From UBA4735 sp035935465 (GTDB lineage: Bacteria > Chloroflexota > Limnocylindria > P2-11E), in the NCBI GenBank assembly GCA_035935465.1, contig DASYXA010000111.1, forward strand, positions 1-64,000: a stretch of DNA of 64,000 bases, in the 5' to 3' direction. Positions within the stretch are counted from its first letter, which is position 1. Each line of letters opens with the position of its first letter. Below, one piece after another: positions 24,372 to 32,356 of the stretch. The position numbers were made by a program, and so were the translations under genes. The notes under the pieces were generated by a model. The model was not told where the DNA came from and ran no database searches. It saw nothing but the letters and a program-made list of their open reading frames with translations.

Positions 24372-26323
24372 ACCGCCTCGAGCATCGGCTCGGCGAACTG
24401 GCTCTCGTAGAGATCGGCATAGAACCCCCGCCGCGCGAGGAGCGCATCGTGGGTGCCCTGCTCGACGATCTGCCCGTGGTCCATGACCAGGATCACGTCG
24501 GCGTCGTGGATCGTCGAGAGGCGGTGCGCGATCACGAAGCTGGTCCGGCCGCGCATCAGCGTCGTCATCGCGCGCTGGATGAGCATCTCGGTCCGCGTGT
24601 CGACCGAGCTCGTCGCCTCGTCGAGGATGAGGATCGGCGGGTCGGCGAGGAACGCGCGGGCGATCGTGAGCAGCTGCCGCTCGCCCTGCGAGACGTTCGT
24701 CGCCTCGTCGCCGAGGACGGTCCGGTAGCCGTCGGGCAGCGTCCGGACGAAGTGGTCGACCTGCGCCGCACGCGCGGCCTCGAGGATCCGCTCGTCGCCG
24801 GCGTCCTCGGCGCCGTACGCGATGTTGTCGTGGATCGTCCCGTTGAACAGCCAGGCGTCCTGGAGGACCATGCCGAACGTCCGGCGAAGGTCGTCGCGCG
24901 TGAGGTCGCGGATGTCGATCCCGTCGACGGTGATCCGGCCGGCATCGATCTCGTAGAACCGCATGAGCAGGTTCACGAGGGTCGTCTTGCCGGCGCCGGT
25001 CGGGCCGACGATCGCGATGGTCTGGCCGGGCTCGACGGCCAGATCCAGGTCCTCGATCAGCGGGACGTCCGGCCCGTAGCGGAACGACACGCCGTCGAAC
25101 GCGACCCGTCCGGCCGCCTGGCCCAGCCGCCGCGGCGTCGCCGCATCCGGGCGCTCCTCCGGCTCGTCGAGGAGCTCGAACACGCGCTCGGCGGAGGCGA
25201 TCGCCGACTGCATGACGTTGCTGATGCTGGCCGTCTGGATCAGCGGCATCGTGAACTGGCGCGAGTACTGGATGAACGCGAGCACGTCCCCGAGCGACAT
25301 CGTCCCGGTCGCCACGCGGAGTCCGCCGATCACGGCGATCGCCACGTAGTTCAGGTTCGCGATGAATTGCATCGCCGGCTGGATCAGGCCGGAGATGAAC
25401 TGGGCGCGGAAGCTCGCGGCGTAGAGGCGGCCGTTGTGCGCGTCGAACGTGTCGATCGCGTCCTGCTGCCGCCCGAACACCTTCACGATGCTGTGGCCGG
25501 TGTGCATCTCCTCGATGTGACCGTTCAGCAGCCCGGTGTGCTTCCACTGCGCCGCGAACTGCTTCTGCGAGCGCTTCGCGATGACGATCGTGACGCCGAG
25601 CGACAGCGGGACCGCCAGGAGCGAGATGCCCGCGAGGAGCGGGCTGATGGTGAACATCATGATGAGCACGCCGAGCACCGTGAGCACCGAGGTCATGAGC
25701 TGGGTGAGGCTCTGCTGGAGCGTCTGGGCGATGTTGTCGATGTCGTTGGTGACGCGGCTCAGGATGTCGCCGCGCGACTGGCCGTCGAAGTACGACAGCG
25801 GCAGGCGCCCGAGCTTCTCATCGGCGTCGCGCCGCATCCGGTACACGGTGCGCTGGGTGACCCCGGCCATGAGGTACGACTGCGCCCAGGCGAACAGGGC
25901 GCTCAGGACGTAGACGCCGATCAGCAACACGACGGCCGCGCCGAGCACGGTGAAGTCGACGCCCTGACCGGGTACCACGTTCGTGCTCGCGAGCATGTCG
26001 GCGATGCGGTCCTGCCCGCGCGCGCGCAGGCCGGCGACGGCCTGGTCCTTCGTGACGCCCGCGGGGATCTGTTTCCCCAGGACGCCGTCGAAGATGAGGT
26101 TCGTCGCGTTGCCCAGCATCTTCGGCCCGATCACCGCGAAGACCACGCTCACGACCCCGAGCACGAGCACGACGGCGATGAGCCGGCGCTCGGGACGGAG
26201 CGTCCGCAGGAGCCGCCGCAGCGACGCGCCGAGGTTCTTCGGCTTGACCGCGGCGTTCATCGCGAAGCCGATCATCCCCGGCCCGCCACCCGCCGACCGG
26301 CCGCCGGGGCCCTGGCGCATCAT
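24368..26323 (-). CDS. ABC exporter half-transporter, catalytic partner
   Basis: 651 aa: a Gly-rich N terminus, six transmembrane helices and a nucleotide-binding domain. Walker A is VGPTGAGKTTLVNLL; the C-loop NVSQGERQ is atypical (VSQGE for LSGGQ); Walker B ILILDEATSSVD has the catalytic Glu; the H-loop is VIAHRLST. It is fused transmembrane-plus-ATPase (type IV) and encoded with a second, degenerate half-transporter, as in BmrC/BmrD or TM287/288. Its ATG overlaps the stop of the partner. Exported substrate unknown; a divergent MarR regulator suggests multidrug efflux. Confidence 0.92.
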   Translation of the reverse strand: MMRQGPGGRSAGGGPGMIGFAMNAAVKPKNLGASLRRLLRTLRPERRLIAVVLVLGVVSVVFAVIGPKMLGNATNLIFDGVLGKQIPAGVTKDQAVAGLRARGQDRIADMLASTNVVPGQGVDFTVLGAAVVLLIGVYVLSALFAWAQSYLMAGVTQRTVYRMRRDADEKLGRLPLSYFDGQSRGDILSRVTNDIDNIAQTLQQSLTQLMTSVLTVLGVLIMMFTISPLLAGISLLAVPLSLGVTIVIAKRSQKQFAAQWKHTGLLNGHIEEMHTGHSIVKVFGRQQDAIDTFDAHNGRLYAASFRAQFISGLIQPAMQFIANLNYVAIAVIGGLRVATGTMSLGDVLAFIQYSRQFTMPLIQTASISNVMQSAIASAERVFELLDEPEERPDAATPRRLGQAAGRVAFDGVSFRYGPDVPLIEDLDLAVEPGQTIAIVGPTGAGKTTLVNLLMRFYEIDAGRITVDGIDIRDLTRDDLRRTFGMVLQDAWLFNGTIHDNIAYGAEDAGDERILEAARAAQVDHFVRTLPDGYRTVLGDEATNVSQGERQLLTIARAFLADPPILILDEATSSVDTRTEMLIQRAMTTLMRGRTSFVIAHRLSTIHDADVILVMDHGQIVEQGTHDALLARRGFYADLYESQFAEPMLEAV

Positions 26324-28050
26324 GCCGCCACCTCACTGCCGGCGAGCTGGGACTCGACGATCTCGCGATAGGTCGTGCACGTCGCCATCAGGTCGCGGTG
26401 CGTGCCCAGACCGACGATCCGGCCGGCGTCGAGCACGATGATCCGCTCGGCCCGCATGATCGTCGCGACCCGCTGCGCCACGACGAGCACGGTGGCCTGC
26501 GCCACCTCGCGGCGCAGCGCGGCGCGGAGCAACGCGTCCGTCTTCACGTCGAGGGCGGAGAAGCTGTCGTCGAAGATGTAAACGTCGGGCTGCTTCACGA
26601 GCGCCCGCGCGATGGCGAGCCGCTGGCGCTGGCCACCGGAGACGTTCGTGCCGCCCTGGCTGACCGGCGCCTCGAGGCCGCCGGGCATGTCGCGCACGAA
26701 ACCGCCCTGCGCGATGTCGAGCGCGCGCCAGAGCTCGTCGTCCGACGCGTCCTCGCGGCCGAACCGCAGGTTGCTCGCGATCGTGCCGCTGAACAGCAGC
26801 GCCCGCTGCGCGACGACCCCGATGCGGGACCAGAGATCGTCGCGCCGGAGCTGCCGCACATCGACGCCGTCGAGCAGCACCGCGCCGCGGGTCACGTCGT
26901 AGAAGCGCGTCAGCAGGTTCACGAGCGTCGACTTGCCGCTGCCGGTGCTGCCGACGATCGCGGTCGTCTCCCCCGGCCGGGCGGTGAACGAGATGCCGCG
27001 CAGCACCGGCTCCTCGGCGCCCGGGTAGCGGAACTCGACGTCGCGGAACTCGACGACGCCCTGCCCGCGCGGCGCCGCCAGCGGGGCGTCGGGATCGCGG
27101 ACCAATGGCTCGGCACGCAGGACCTCCTGGATGCGCGCGGACGACACCGCGGCCCGCGGGACCATGACGAACATGATCGTCGCCATCATCACGCCGAACA
27201 GGATCTGGATGATGTACTGGAGGAACGCGGTGAAGTTGCCGATCGGCATGGCGCCGCTGTCGACGCGGATCGCTCCGAACCAGAGCGCCGCCACCGTCGA
27301 GAGATTCATGATGACCATGAGCGACGGCATCATCAGCGAGAAGAGCCGGTTCACGCCGAGCGCGGTCTCGGTGAGATCCCGGTTCGCGTCGTCGAAGCGC
27401 CGCTCCTCCTGCCGCGTCCGGACGAACGCGCGCACGACCCGGACACCGGACAGCGCTTCCCGGACCACGAGGTTGATGCGGTCGATCTTCAGCTGCATCG
27501 CCTGGAACCGCGGGATCGCGCGCGTCAGGATGGAGCCGATCACGAGACCCATGAGCGGGATGATCACCAGCAGCATGCCGCTGAGCGGCACGTCCTGACG
27601 GAGGGCCATGATCGTGCCGCCGATCGCGAGGATCGGCGCCGAGATCATCATCCCGAGGGCCATCACGATGAACTGCTGGACCTGCTGCACGTCGTTCGTG
27701 TTGCGCGTGATGAGCGACGGCGTGCCGAAGTGGTTGACCTCGACCTGCGAGAACGTCTGCACCTTCCGGAACACCGCGCTGCGGAGGTCCCGGCCGAAGC
27801 CCATGGCGACCCGCGCGCCCCAGTACGCGCCGGCGACCGACGCGCCGCCGAACAGGAGCGTGACCACGATCATGACCGCGCCCGTCCGCCAGATGTAGTC
27901 GAGGTCCCCGTGGACCACCCCGTTGTTGATGATGTCGGCGTTCAGCTCGGGGAGGTAGAGATTGGCGATCGACTGCGCGAAGAGGAGGCCGATCACGAGC
28001 CCGAGCTCGCGCCTGAACGGGGCGAGATACCGCTTCAGCAGCTCGATCAC
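26320..28050 (-). CDS. ABC exporter half-transporter, degenerate partner
   Basis: 576 aa with six transmembrane helices and an ATPase domain. Walker A VGSTGSGKSTLVNLL and C-loop NVSGGQRQRL are canonical, but Walker B YIFDDSFSALD has Asp instead of the catalytic Glu, and the H-loop His is Gln (VVAQRVAT). Its own Walker site is therefore degenerate, which is normal for one half of heterodimeric exporters. Starts at GTG (MIELLKRYLAPFRRELG), just 8 nt from the CAGG arm of the palindrome shared with the divergent marR gene. Confidence 0.92.
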   Translation of the reverse strand: MIELLKRYLAPFRRELGLVIGLLFAQSIANLYLPELNADIINNGVVHGDLDYIWRTGAVMIVVTLLFGGASVAGAYWGARVAMGFGRDLRSAVFRKVQTFSQVEVNHFGTPSLITRNTNDVQQVQQFIVMALGMMISAPILAIGGTIMALRQDVPLSGMLLVIIPLMGLVIGSILTRAIPRFQAMQLKIDRINLVVREALSGVRVVRAFVRTRQEERRFDDANRDLTETALGVNRLFSLMMPSLMVIMNLSTVAALWFGAIRVDSGAMPIGNFTAFLQYIIQILFGVMMATIMFVMVPRAAVSSARIQEVLRAEPLVRDPDAPLAAPRGQGVVEFRDVEFRYPGAEEPVLRGISFTARPGETTAIVGSTGSGKSTLVNLLTRFYDVTRGAVLLDGVDVRQLRRDDLWSRIGVVAQRALLFSGTIASNLRFGREDASDDELWRALDIAQGGFVRDMPGGLEAPVSQGGTNVSGGQRQRLAIARALVKQPDVYIFDDSFSALDVKTDALLRAALRREVAQATVLVVAQRVATIMRAERIIVLDAGRIVGLGTHRDLMATCTTYREIVESQLAGSEVAA

Positions 28051-28057
28051 CGTATAT

Positions 28058-28083
28058 CAGGTTGCCGAATATTCGGGAGCCTG
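28058..28083. promoter_or_regulatory. MarR-type operator palindrome
   Basis: The 12-bp perfect palindrome ccgaatattcgg (28065-28076) is flanked symmetrically by CAGG and CCTG arms at 28058-28061 and 28080-28083. It occupies the 38-bp gap between the divergent ABC exporter and marR start codons, so one bound dimer could repress both. Confidence 0.8.
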
Positions 28084-28088
28084 TCAAT

Positions 28089-28592
28089 ATGGCGTACGTG
28101 TCGGTACAGAAGCGTCCGCCGGGCTCCGCCGTCTACGGCTTGCGGGTCCTCAATCACCATTTCTCGCAGCGCTTCGCCGGCGCGCTCGCGAAGCACCAGC
28201 TCACGCTGCCGCAGGTCGGCGTCATGTTCGACGTCGCGCGCACGCCCGGTGTCTCGAGCGCGGGCGTGGCGCGCGCGCGGCACATGACTCCCCAAACGCT
28301 GAGCGAGATCATCACCGGCCTCGAGCGGGAGGGCCTGGTGGAGCGGCGGCCCCGTCGTGGCCGGACGCTCGGGCTCCACCTCACCGCCGCCGGCGCGGCT
28401 CGGCTCGCGAAGGCCGGATCGGCCGCAGCCGGGATCGAGCGCGAGATGCTCGCCGGGCTGTCAGCGAAGGACCAGGAGCGCTTTCGCCAGCTCATCTTCG
28501 GCTGCGTCACGCACCTGTCGTCGGGCAAAGAGCGCGCCCGCGCTAGCGGCGGGCGAGCTTCTGGAGCGTGGGCGCGCCACCCGGCGCGATGA
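28089..28592 (+). CDS. MarR-family transcriptional regulator
   Basis: 167 aa from the ATG at 28089 (MAYVSVQKRPPG), preceded by cgggag at about 9 nt. The earlier TTG at 28062 would lie in the operator and is rejected. Winged-helix core: QLTLPQVGVMFDVARTPG, the recognition region RHMTPQTLSEIITGLEREGLVERRP, and wing RRGRTLGLHLTAAG. It probably represses itself and the divergent ABC exporter through the palindrome between them, with a drug-like ligand as inducer. The C terminus overlaps the convergent NHL gene by 50 nt. Confidence 0.9.
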   Translation: MAYVSVQKRPPGSAVYGLRVLNHHFSQRFAGALAKHQLTLPQVGVMFDVARTPGVSSAGVARARHMTPQTLSEIITGLEREGLVERRPRRGRTLGLHLTAAGAARLAKAGSAAAGIEREMLAGLSAKDQERFRQLIFGCVTHLSSGKERARASGGRASGAWARHPAR

Positions 28593-29532
28593 GCCCCGGC
28601 GCGACGCCGATCGTGTAGGTCACCTCGGCGACGTACACGTCGCCGCGCGAGTCGACGGCGATGCCGTGCGGCGCGGTGAACGCGCCCGGTGTGCCCATCG
28701 GGCGCCCGCCCCATCGCGCGACCGCCTCGCCGTCGTCGGTGAGCGCGGTGACCCGGCCGTACCGGTCCGCGACGACGTCGCCGAACCGCAGGGACCGCTG
28801 GCCGCGGAGCCACGGGAGCTCCGTCACGTACACGAGACCGTCCGGACCGACGGCGAGGTGCGTCGGTCGCTGGACGTCGAGCCACTCCCCCACGAACGCG
28901 CCGGCCAGGTCGAAGATCTGGATCCGGTCGTTCTCGCGATCGGCGACGAGCACGCGGCCATCGGGCAGGATCGCGATGCCGTGGGGCAGCCGGAACTCGC
29001 CCGGCCCGGTGCCGGGGGCGCCCCACGACCGGATCAGCGTCCCCGACGGCGCGAACTGGTGGACCCGCGCGTTGCCGTAGCCGTCGGTGACATAGAGATC
29101 GCCGGTCGGCGCGACGGCGAGGTTCGTGGGCCGGTTGAACGGCGGCCCGGCGCGGTGGATGGTCGCGATGGCCGTGCCGTCGTAGCCGGTAGCGGACGGT
29201 ACGCCGCGGGTGCCGAGCGTACGCAGCACCTCGCCGTCCGGCGTGAACTTGCGGACCGAGTGATCGGCGTCATCGACGCACCAGATGGAGCCGTCCGGCG
29301 CGGCGGTGATGCCGTGGGCGCGCTCGCTGAACAACCCTTCCGGCCACGCGCGCACGAACCGGCCGTCGCGCTCGTACACGAGGACCGCCGGCTCGCGCCG
29401 GGTGAAGACGTAGACGCGGTCGCGGGCATCGACCGCGACCGCCGCGACATCCTCGTGCCGCCGCCCGGCGGGAAGCTGCTCCCACCCCGCGACGGCCGCG
29501 AGCCGTGGCGGGCTAGCCGCGGACGGCGACCA
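28543..29532 (-). CDS. NHL-repeat beta-propeller protein, start unresolved
   Basis: About 320 aa of NHL repeats: VAVDARDRVYVFTRREPAV, NLAVAPTGDLYVTDGYGNARV, HGIAILPDGRVLVADRENDRI, THLAVGPDGLVYVTE and HGIAVDSRGDVYVAEV, as in peptidyl-alpha-hydroxyglycine lyase-like propellers. No signal peptide. The frame has no ATG, GTG or TTG between the thioredoxin stop and the first repeat, while a +1-shifted frame just upstream (ending VVAVRG at a TAG) has strongly coding-like codons. A frameshift or a non-standard start is likely, so the upper coordinate is approximate. Lies directly behind trxA. Confidence 0.8.
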   Translation of the reverse strand, partial: WSPSAASPPRLAAVAGWEQLPAGRRHEDVAAVAVDARDRVYVFTRREPAVLVYERDGRFVRAWPEGLFSERAHGITAAPDGSIWCVDDADHSVRKFTPDGEVLRTLGTRGVPSATGYDGTAIATIHRAGPPFNRPTNLAVAPTGDLYVTDGYGNARVHQFAPSGTLIRSWGAPGTGPGEFRLPHGIAILPDGRVLVADRENDRIQIFDLAGAFVGEWLDVQRPTHLAVGPDGLVYVTELPWLRGQRSLRFGDVVADRYGRVTALTDDGEAVARWGGRPMGTPGAFTAPHGIAVDSRGDVYVAEVTYTIGVAPGLIAPGGAPTLQKLARR

Positions 29533-29564
29533 CGCGGTGGATCTCGACCTCGGCCGGGTGGCTC

Positions 29565-29897
29565 TTAGGCCGGAGTGGTCATGTGCGGCTGGATCTGCTG
29601 GAGGAGCCGCTCCTTCGGCATGTAGCCGACGAGGCGCTGCGCTTCCTTGCCGCCCTTGAACAGGATCATCGTCGGGATGGCGCGGACCCCGAACCGGCCG
29701 GCGGTGATCGGGTTCGCGTCCACGTCGAGCTTCGCGATCCGGACGTTGTCCTTCTCGGTCGCGATCTCCTCGAGGACCGGCGCCACCATGCGGCAGGGGC
29801 CGCACCAGGTCGCCCAGAAATCGACGAGCACCGGAGTGTCCGACTTGAGGACCTCCTGCTCGAATGTCTGATCCGTTACGACGGTGGGCTTTCCCAT
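29565..29897 (-). CDS. trxA: Thioredoxin
   Basis: 110 aa, the usual length. Active site FWATWCGPCRMVAPVLEEIA, cis-Pro in AIPTMILFKGG, and conserved Asp in VLVDFWA. Reduces protein disulfides in the cytoplasm, with electrons from thioredoxin reductase (not in the window). Start ATG follows aggagc at 8 nt. The NHL propeller follows immediately, suggesting one transcript. Confidence 0.96.
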   Translation of the reverse strand: MGKPTVVTDQTFEQEVLKSDTPVLVDFWATWCGPCRMVAPVLEEIATEKDNVRIAKLDVDANPITAGRFGVRAIPTMILFKGGKEAQRLVGYMPKERLLQQIQPHMTTPA

Positions 29898-29962
29898 ATC
29901 TCTATCGCTCCTGTTCTTTTCCGGCGTTTCCGCCTCGTCTTACGTCGCGGGAAAACCCGCTG

Positions 29963-32356
29963 CTACCACTTGAACGCGAGCTGCTGTCCGGCTTGTTCCA
30001 CTGCAGGTTCAAGGCCGAGGACCGGTTCCAGGCCGTCCAGCCCGGCGTCGGGATCCGCGGCGAAGGCCTTCAGTGGAGCCCACTTTACGAAGCGCCAGCC
30101 ACGGCGTCGAACGGCCGTCCGCAGGGCGGCCGAACGCTCCAATTTGAACGCGGCGAGCGGCCGCCGCTCATCGGCCAGCGCGAGGAATCGGAACACCCGG
30201 TCATCGTCGGGGATCTGCTCCCCGATCGCCGAGAGGCTGCGGTGCAGCCGCGCGGTCCAGTCGAGCTGCCAGAGGAACACCATCTTGCCGCGGTCGTACC
30301 ACGCGAGGTCGACGGCATCGAGGACCTCGGCCGGGCCGCGCAGCGCGCGCGCGAGCGGCGTCGTCTTCTCCTGATCACTGAGCAGATCGGAGAGGACGTT
30401 CGCCTTGCCCACGTACGACGCACCGAGCGGGCGACGGCGCAGCTCGCGGCCGACCTGGACCTTGAAGCCGATCCGATGGCCCGCGTCGATGAGGCTCGCC
30501 GCGAGCAGCGTCTGCTCGAGCTGCCGCTTCGCGAGCGTGTCCTCGTCCCGCAGGCGCCAGCGGCCGTCGTCGCCCTGCACGCCGTACGCCGCGATGCAGC
30601 GCTCGACGAGCTCGCGGTCGGGGGTCTCGACCCCGCGGAACAAGGCGTAGCTCCGCTTCAGGAGCGAGCGCGTGTCGACATCGCGCGCGGATGAGAGCAC
30701 GCCCCACACACCCCACTCGACGCGGTCGTCGAGCGGCGCATGATCGTCGCTCCCGTTGACCAGGCCGTAGAGCGGGCTCTCCTTGTCCGGCCCCTCGAGC
30801 CGCTCGATGCCCGACCGGCGCGCGTCGCCGAGCGCCGACCGGAAGTGATCGAGGAACAGCTCGAGCTCGGACACGCCGCCCGCGCGCGCGAGGGCGAGCG
30901 GCGCGAGCAGACCCCGCTCCGCGAGGGCGTTCAGCGCCGCGACGGCCGCGCGGTCCGCGGCGATCGGCTCGCCGCGCGCGACGATCGCGGCGTGCACGCC
31001 GCCGCGCATCGTCTCCTCGAGCGTGAGCGAATCGGCGCTCCGCTGGTCCTTGAGCAGCGGCACGTCGCGGTCGAAGTCGAGCACCGCGACCGCGCCCGAG
31101 CTCCCGCCGGTCGCGGTCTGGAGCGTGTCGCGCTGGTAGAGGATCCCGCGGAGCCGGTACCCCGAGCCCGCGCCGGCCAGCGCGCACGCCGCGACGAAGG
31201 TACCGTCGGCATGCGGCAGGTAGACGACGCACGGCGCGCCGTCTTTGGAGCCCCGGTGCGCATCGAGCAGCGCGGTGCGGAGCGCGCGGAGCAGCCGCTC
31301 GCGGCCGGCGAGCCGGCCGTCGGCGTCGGCGTTGGGGTCCTCCTGCACGCCGGCGAGCACGACCGACGCGACGTACGCCCACCCGCCGAGCGGGTCGTCG
31401 ATCGGGGCCTGCACGAGGACGAGGTCGGCGGGGGCCTTCAGCGCCGGGGTCGAGCGGGCCGGCGGGTTCGCGGCGAGCCACGCGGCGAGCTCGCGCGCGG
31501 TGCGCTCGAACTCGAGCCACACGTTCACCTCGCGCGACTGCGCGGCCTGGCCCCGGCGCGCGCGGCCCTTCTCGATGCGCAGCGGCGCACCGTGCCCGGC
31601 GACCGCGTTGAGCCGGCTGCCGGACACGATCACCTCGAGGAGGCAGAGCCGGAGGAACGCCTTCGCGGGGCCATCGGGGAGCGCGGTCTCGATCGCGCGG
31701 AGCGTGCCCATGAGCGCCGCGAGGTTCCGCGGCGTGTACAGCGCGGCGATGCTCTGCGCGAGCACGCGCCGCTCCTCGGTCGCGCCGAACCGCTCGACGA
31801 ACTGCCAGTACGCGAGGCCGTCGCCCTCGACCCTGCGGGCGCGCGCGTCGTCCTCCTCCGCCGTCGGCTCGATGAGGAGCGCGCGGCCCTCGCGCGCGCA
31901 GATCGTGCAGCGGAACGCCTTCTTCGTCGGCGCGGGGGCGTCGCGCTCCCAGAGGAACGCCTCCACCACGACCGGCCCGCGGCAGGTGCCGCAATGCGAG
32001 GCGTAGAGGTCGCGCATGATCACGCGATGCGCGGCACCCGCGAGGGTGCTGTCCGCGACCGCCTCGAGCGCGACCGTGACCTCCGCGAGCGCCGGCGCGG
32101 CCGCGATCACGCCGCGGGCCCAGGCGCCGATCGCCGACGTCGAGCGCGCGACGCCGACGCGGTCCCTGCGCTGCACGGCGTCGGCGGCCGAGAACGGGTA
32201 GGCCAGCGGATCGAGCACGACCGCGCGCTCCTCGGTGTAGGCGCTCGCGTACGACTCGGCGAGGGCCAGGGGGAACGCGGTGCCGAAGCGGTGGAGCGGT
32301 CTGGGAAGCGGAGCGGTCTCGACCGGCACGAAAGCGTCGAGCCGTTCCACCGTCAT
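29963..32356 (-). CDS. Large zinc-finger protein resembling a decayed DNA methylase
   Basis: 797 aa from the ATG at 32356, which overlaps the stop of the upstream gene (ATGA). The N-terminal third looks like class I adenine-specific DNA methylases, but the SAM motif DPFxGSG is reduced to VLDPLAYPFSAAD and no DPPY/NPPY catalytic motif is visible. After RVIMRDLYASHCGTCRG comes a zinc finger of two Cys pairs (CGTC and CTIC) 30 residues apart, as in DUF1156-like methylases. The rest (about 200-797) has mixed alpha/beta segments, for example CVVYLPHADGTFVAACALAG and KMVFLWQLDWTARLHRSLSAIG, with no family I recognise. Probably a non-catalytic DNA- or protein-binding derivative. Third gene of an operon with a SPOR/propeller lipoprotein and a TPR protein. 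Confidence 0.65.
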   Translation of the reverse strand: MTVERLDAFVPVETAPLPRPLHRFGTAFPLALAESYASAYTEERAVVLDPLAYPFSAADAVQRRDRVGVARSTSAIGAWARGVIAAAPALAEVTVALEAVADSTLAGAAHRVIMRDLYASHCGTCRGPVVVEAFLWERDAPAPTKKAFRCTICAREGRALLIEPTAEEDDARARRVEGDGLAYWQFVERFGATEERRVLAQSIAALYTPRNLAALMGTLRAIETALPDGPAKAFLRLCLLEVIVSGSRLNAVAGHGAPLRIEKGRARRGQAAQSREVNVWLEFERTARELAAWLAANPPARSTPALKAPADLVLVQAPIDDPLGGWAYVASVVLAGVQEDPNADADGRLAGRERLLRALRTALLDAHRGSKDGAPCVVYLPHADGTFVAACALAGAGSGYRLRGILYQRDTLQTATGGSSGAVAVLDFDRDVPLLKDQRSADSLTLEETMRGGVHAAIVARGEPIAADRAAVAALNALAERGLLAPLALARAGGVSELELFLDHFRSALGDARRSGIERLEGPDKESPLYGLVNGSDDHAPLDDRVEWGVWGVLSSARDVDTRSLLKRSYALFRGVETPDRELVERCIAAYGVQGDDGRWRLRDEDTLAKRQLEQTLLAASLIDAGHRIGFKVQVGRELRRRPLGASYVGKANVLSDLLSDQEKTTPLARALRGPAEVLDAVDLAWYDRGKMVFLWQLDWTARLHRSLSAIGEQIPDDDRVFRFLALADERRPLAAFKLERSAALRTAVRRRGWRFVKWAPLKAFAADPDAGLDGLEPVLGLEPAVEQAGQQLAFKW

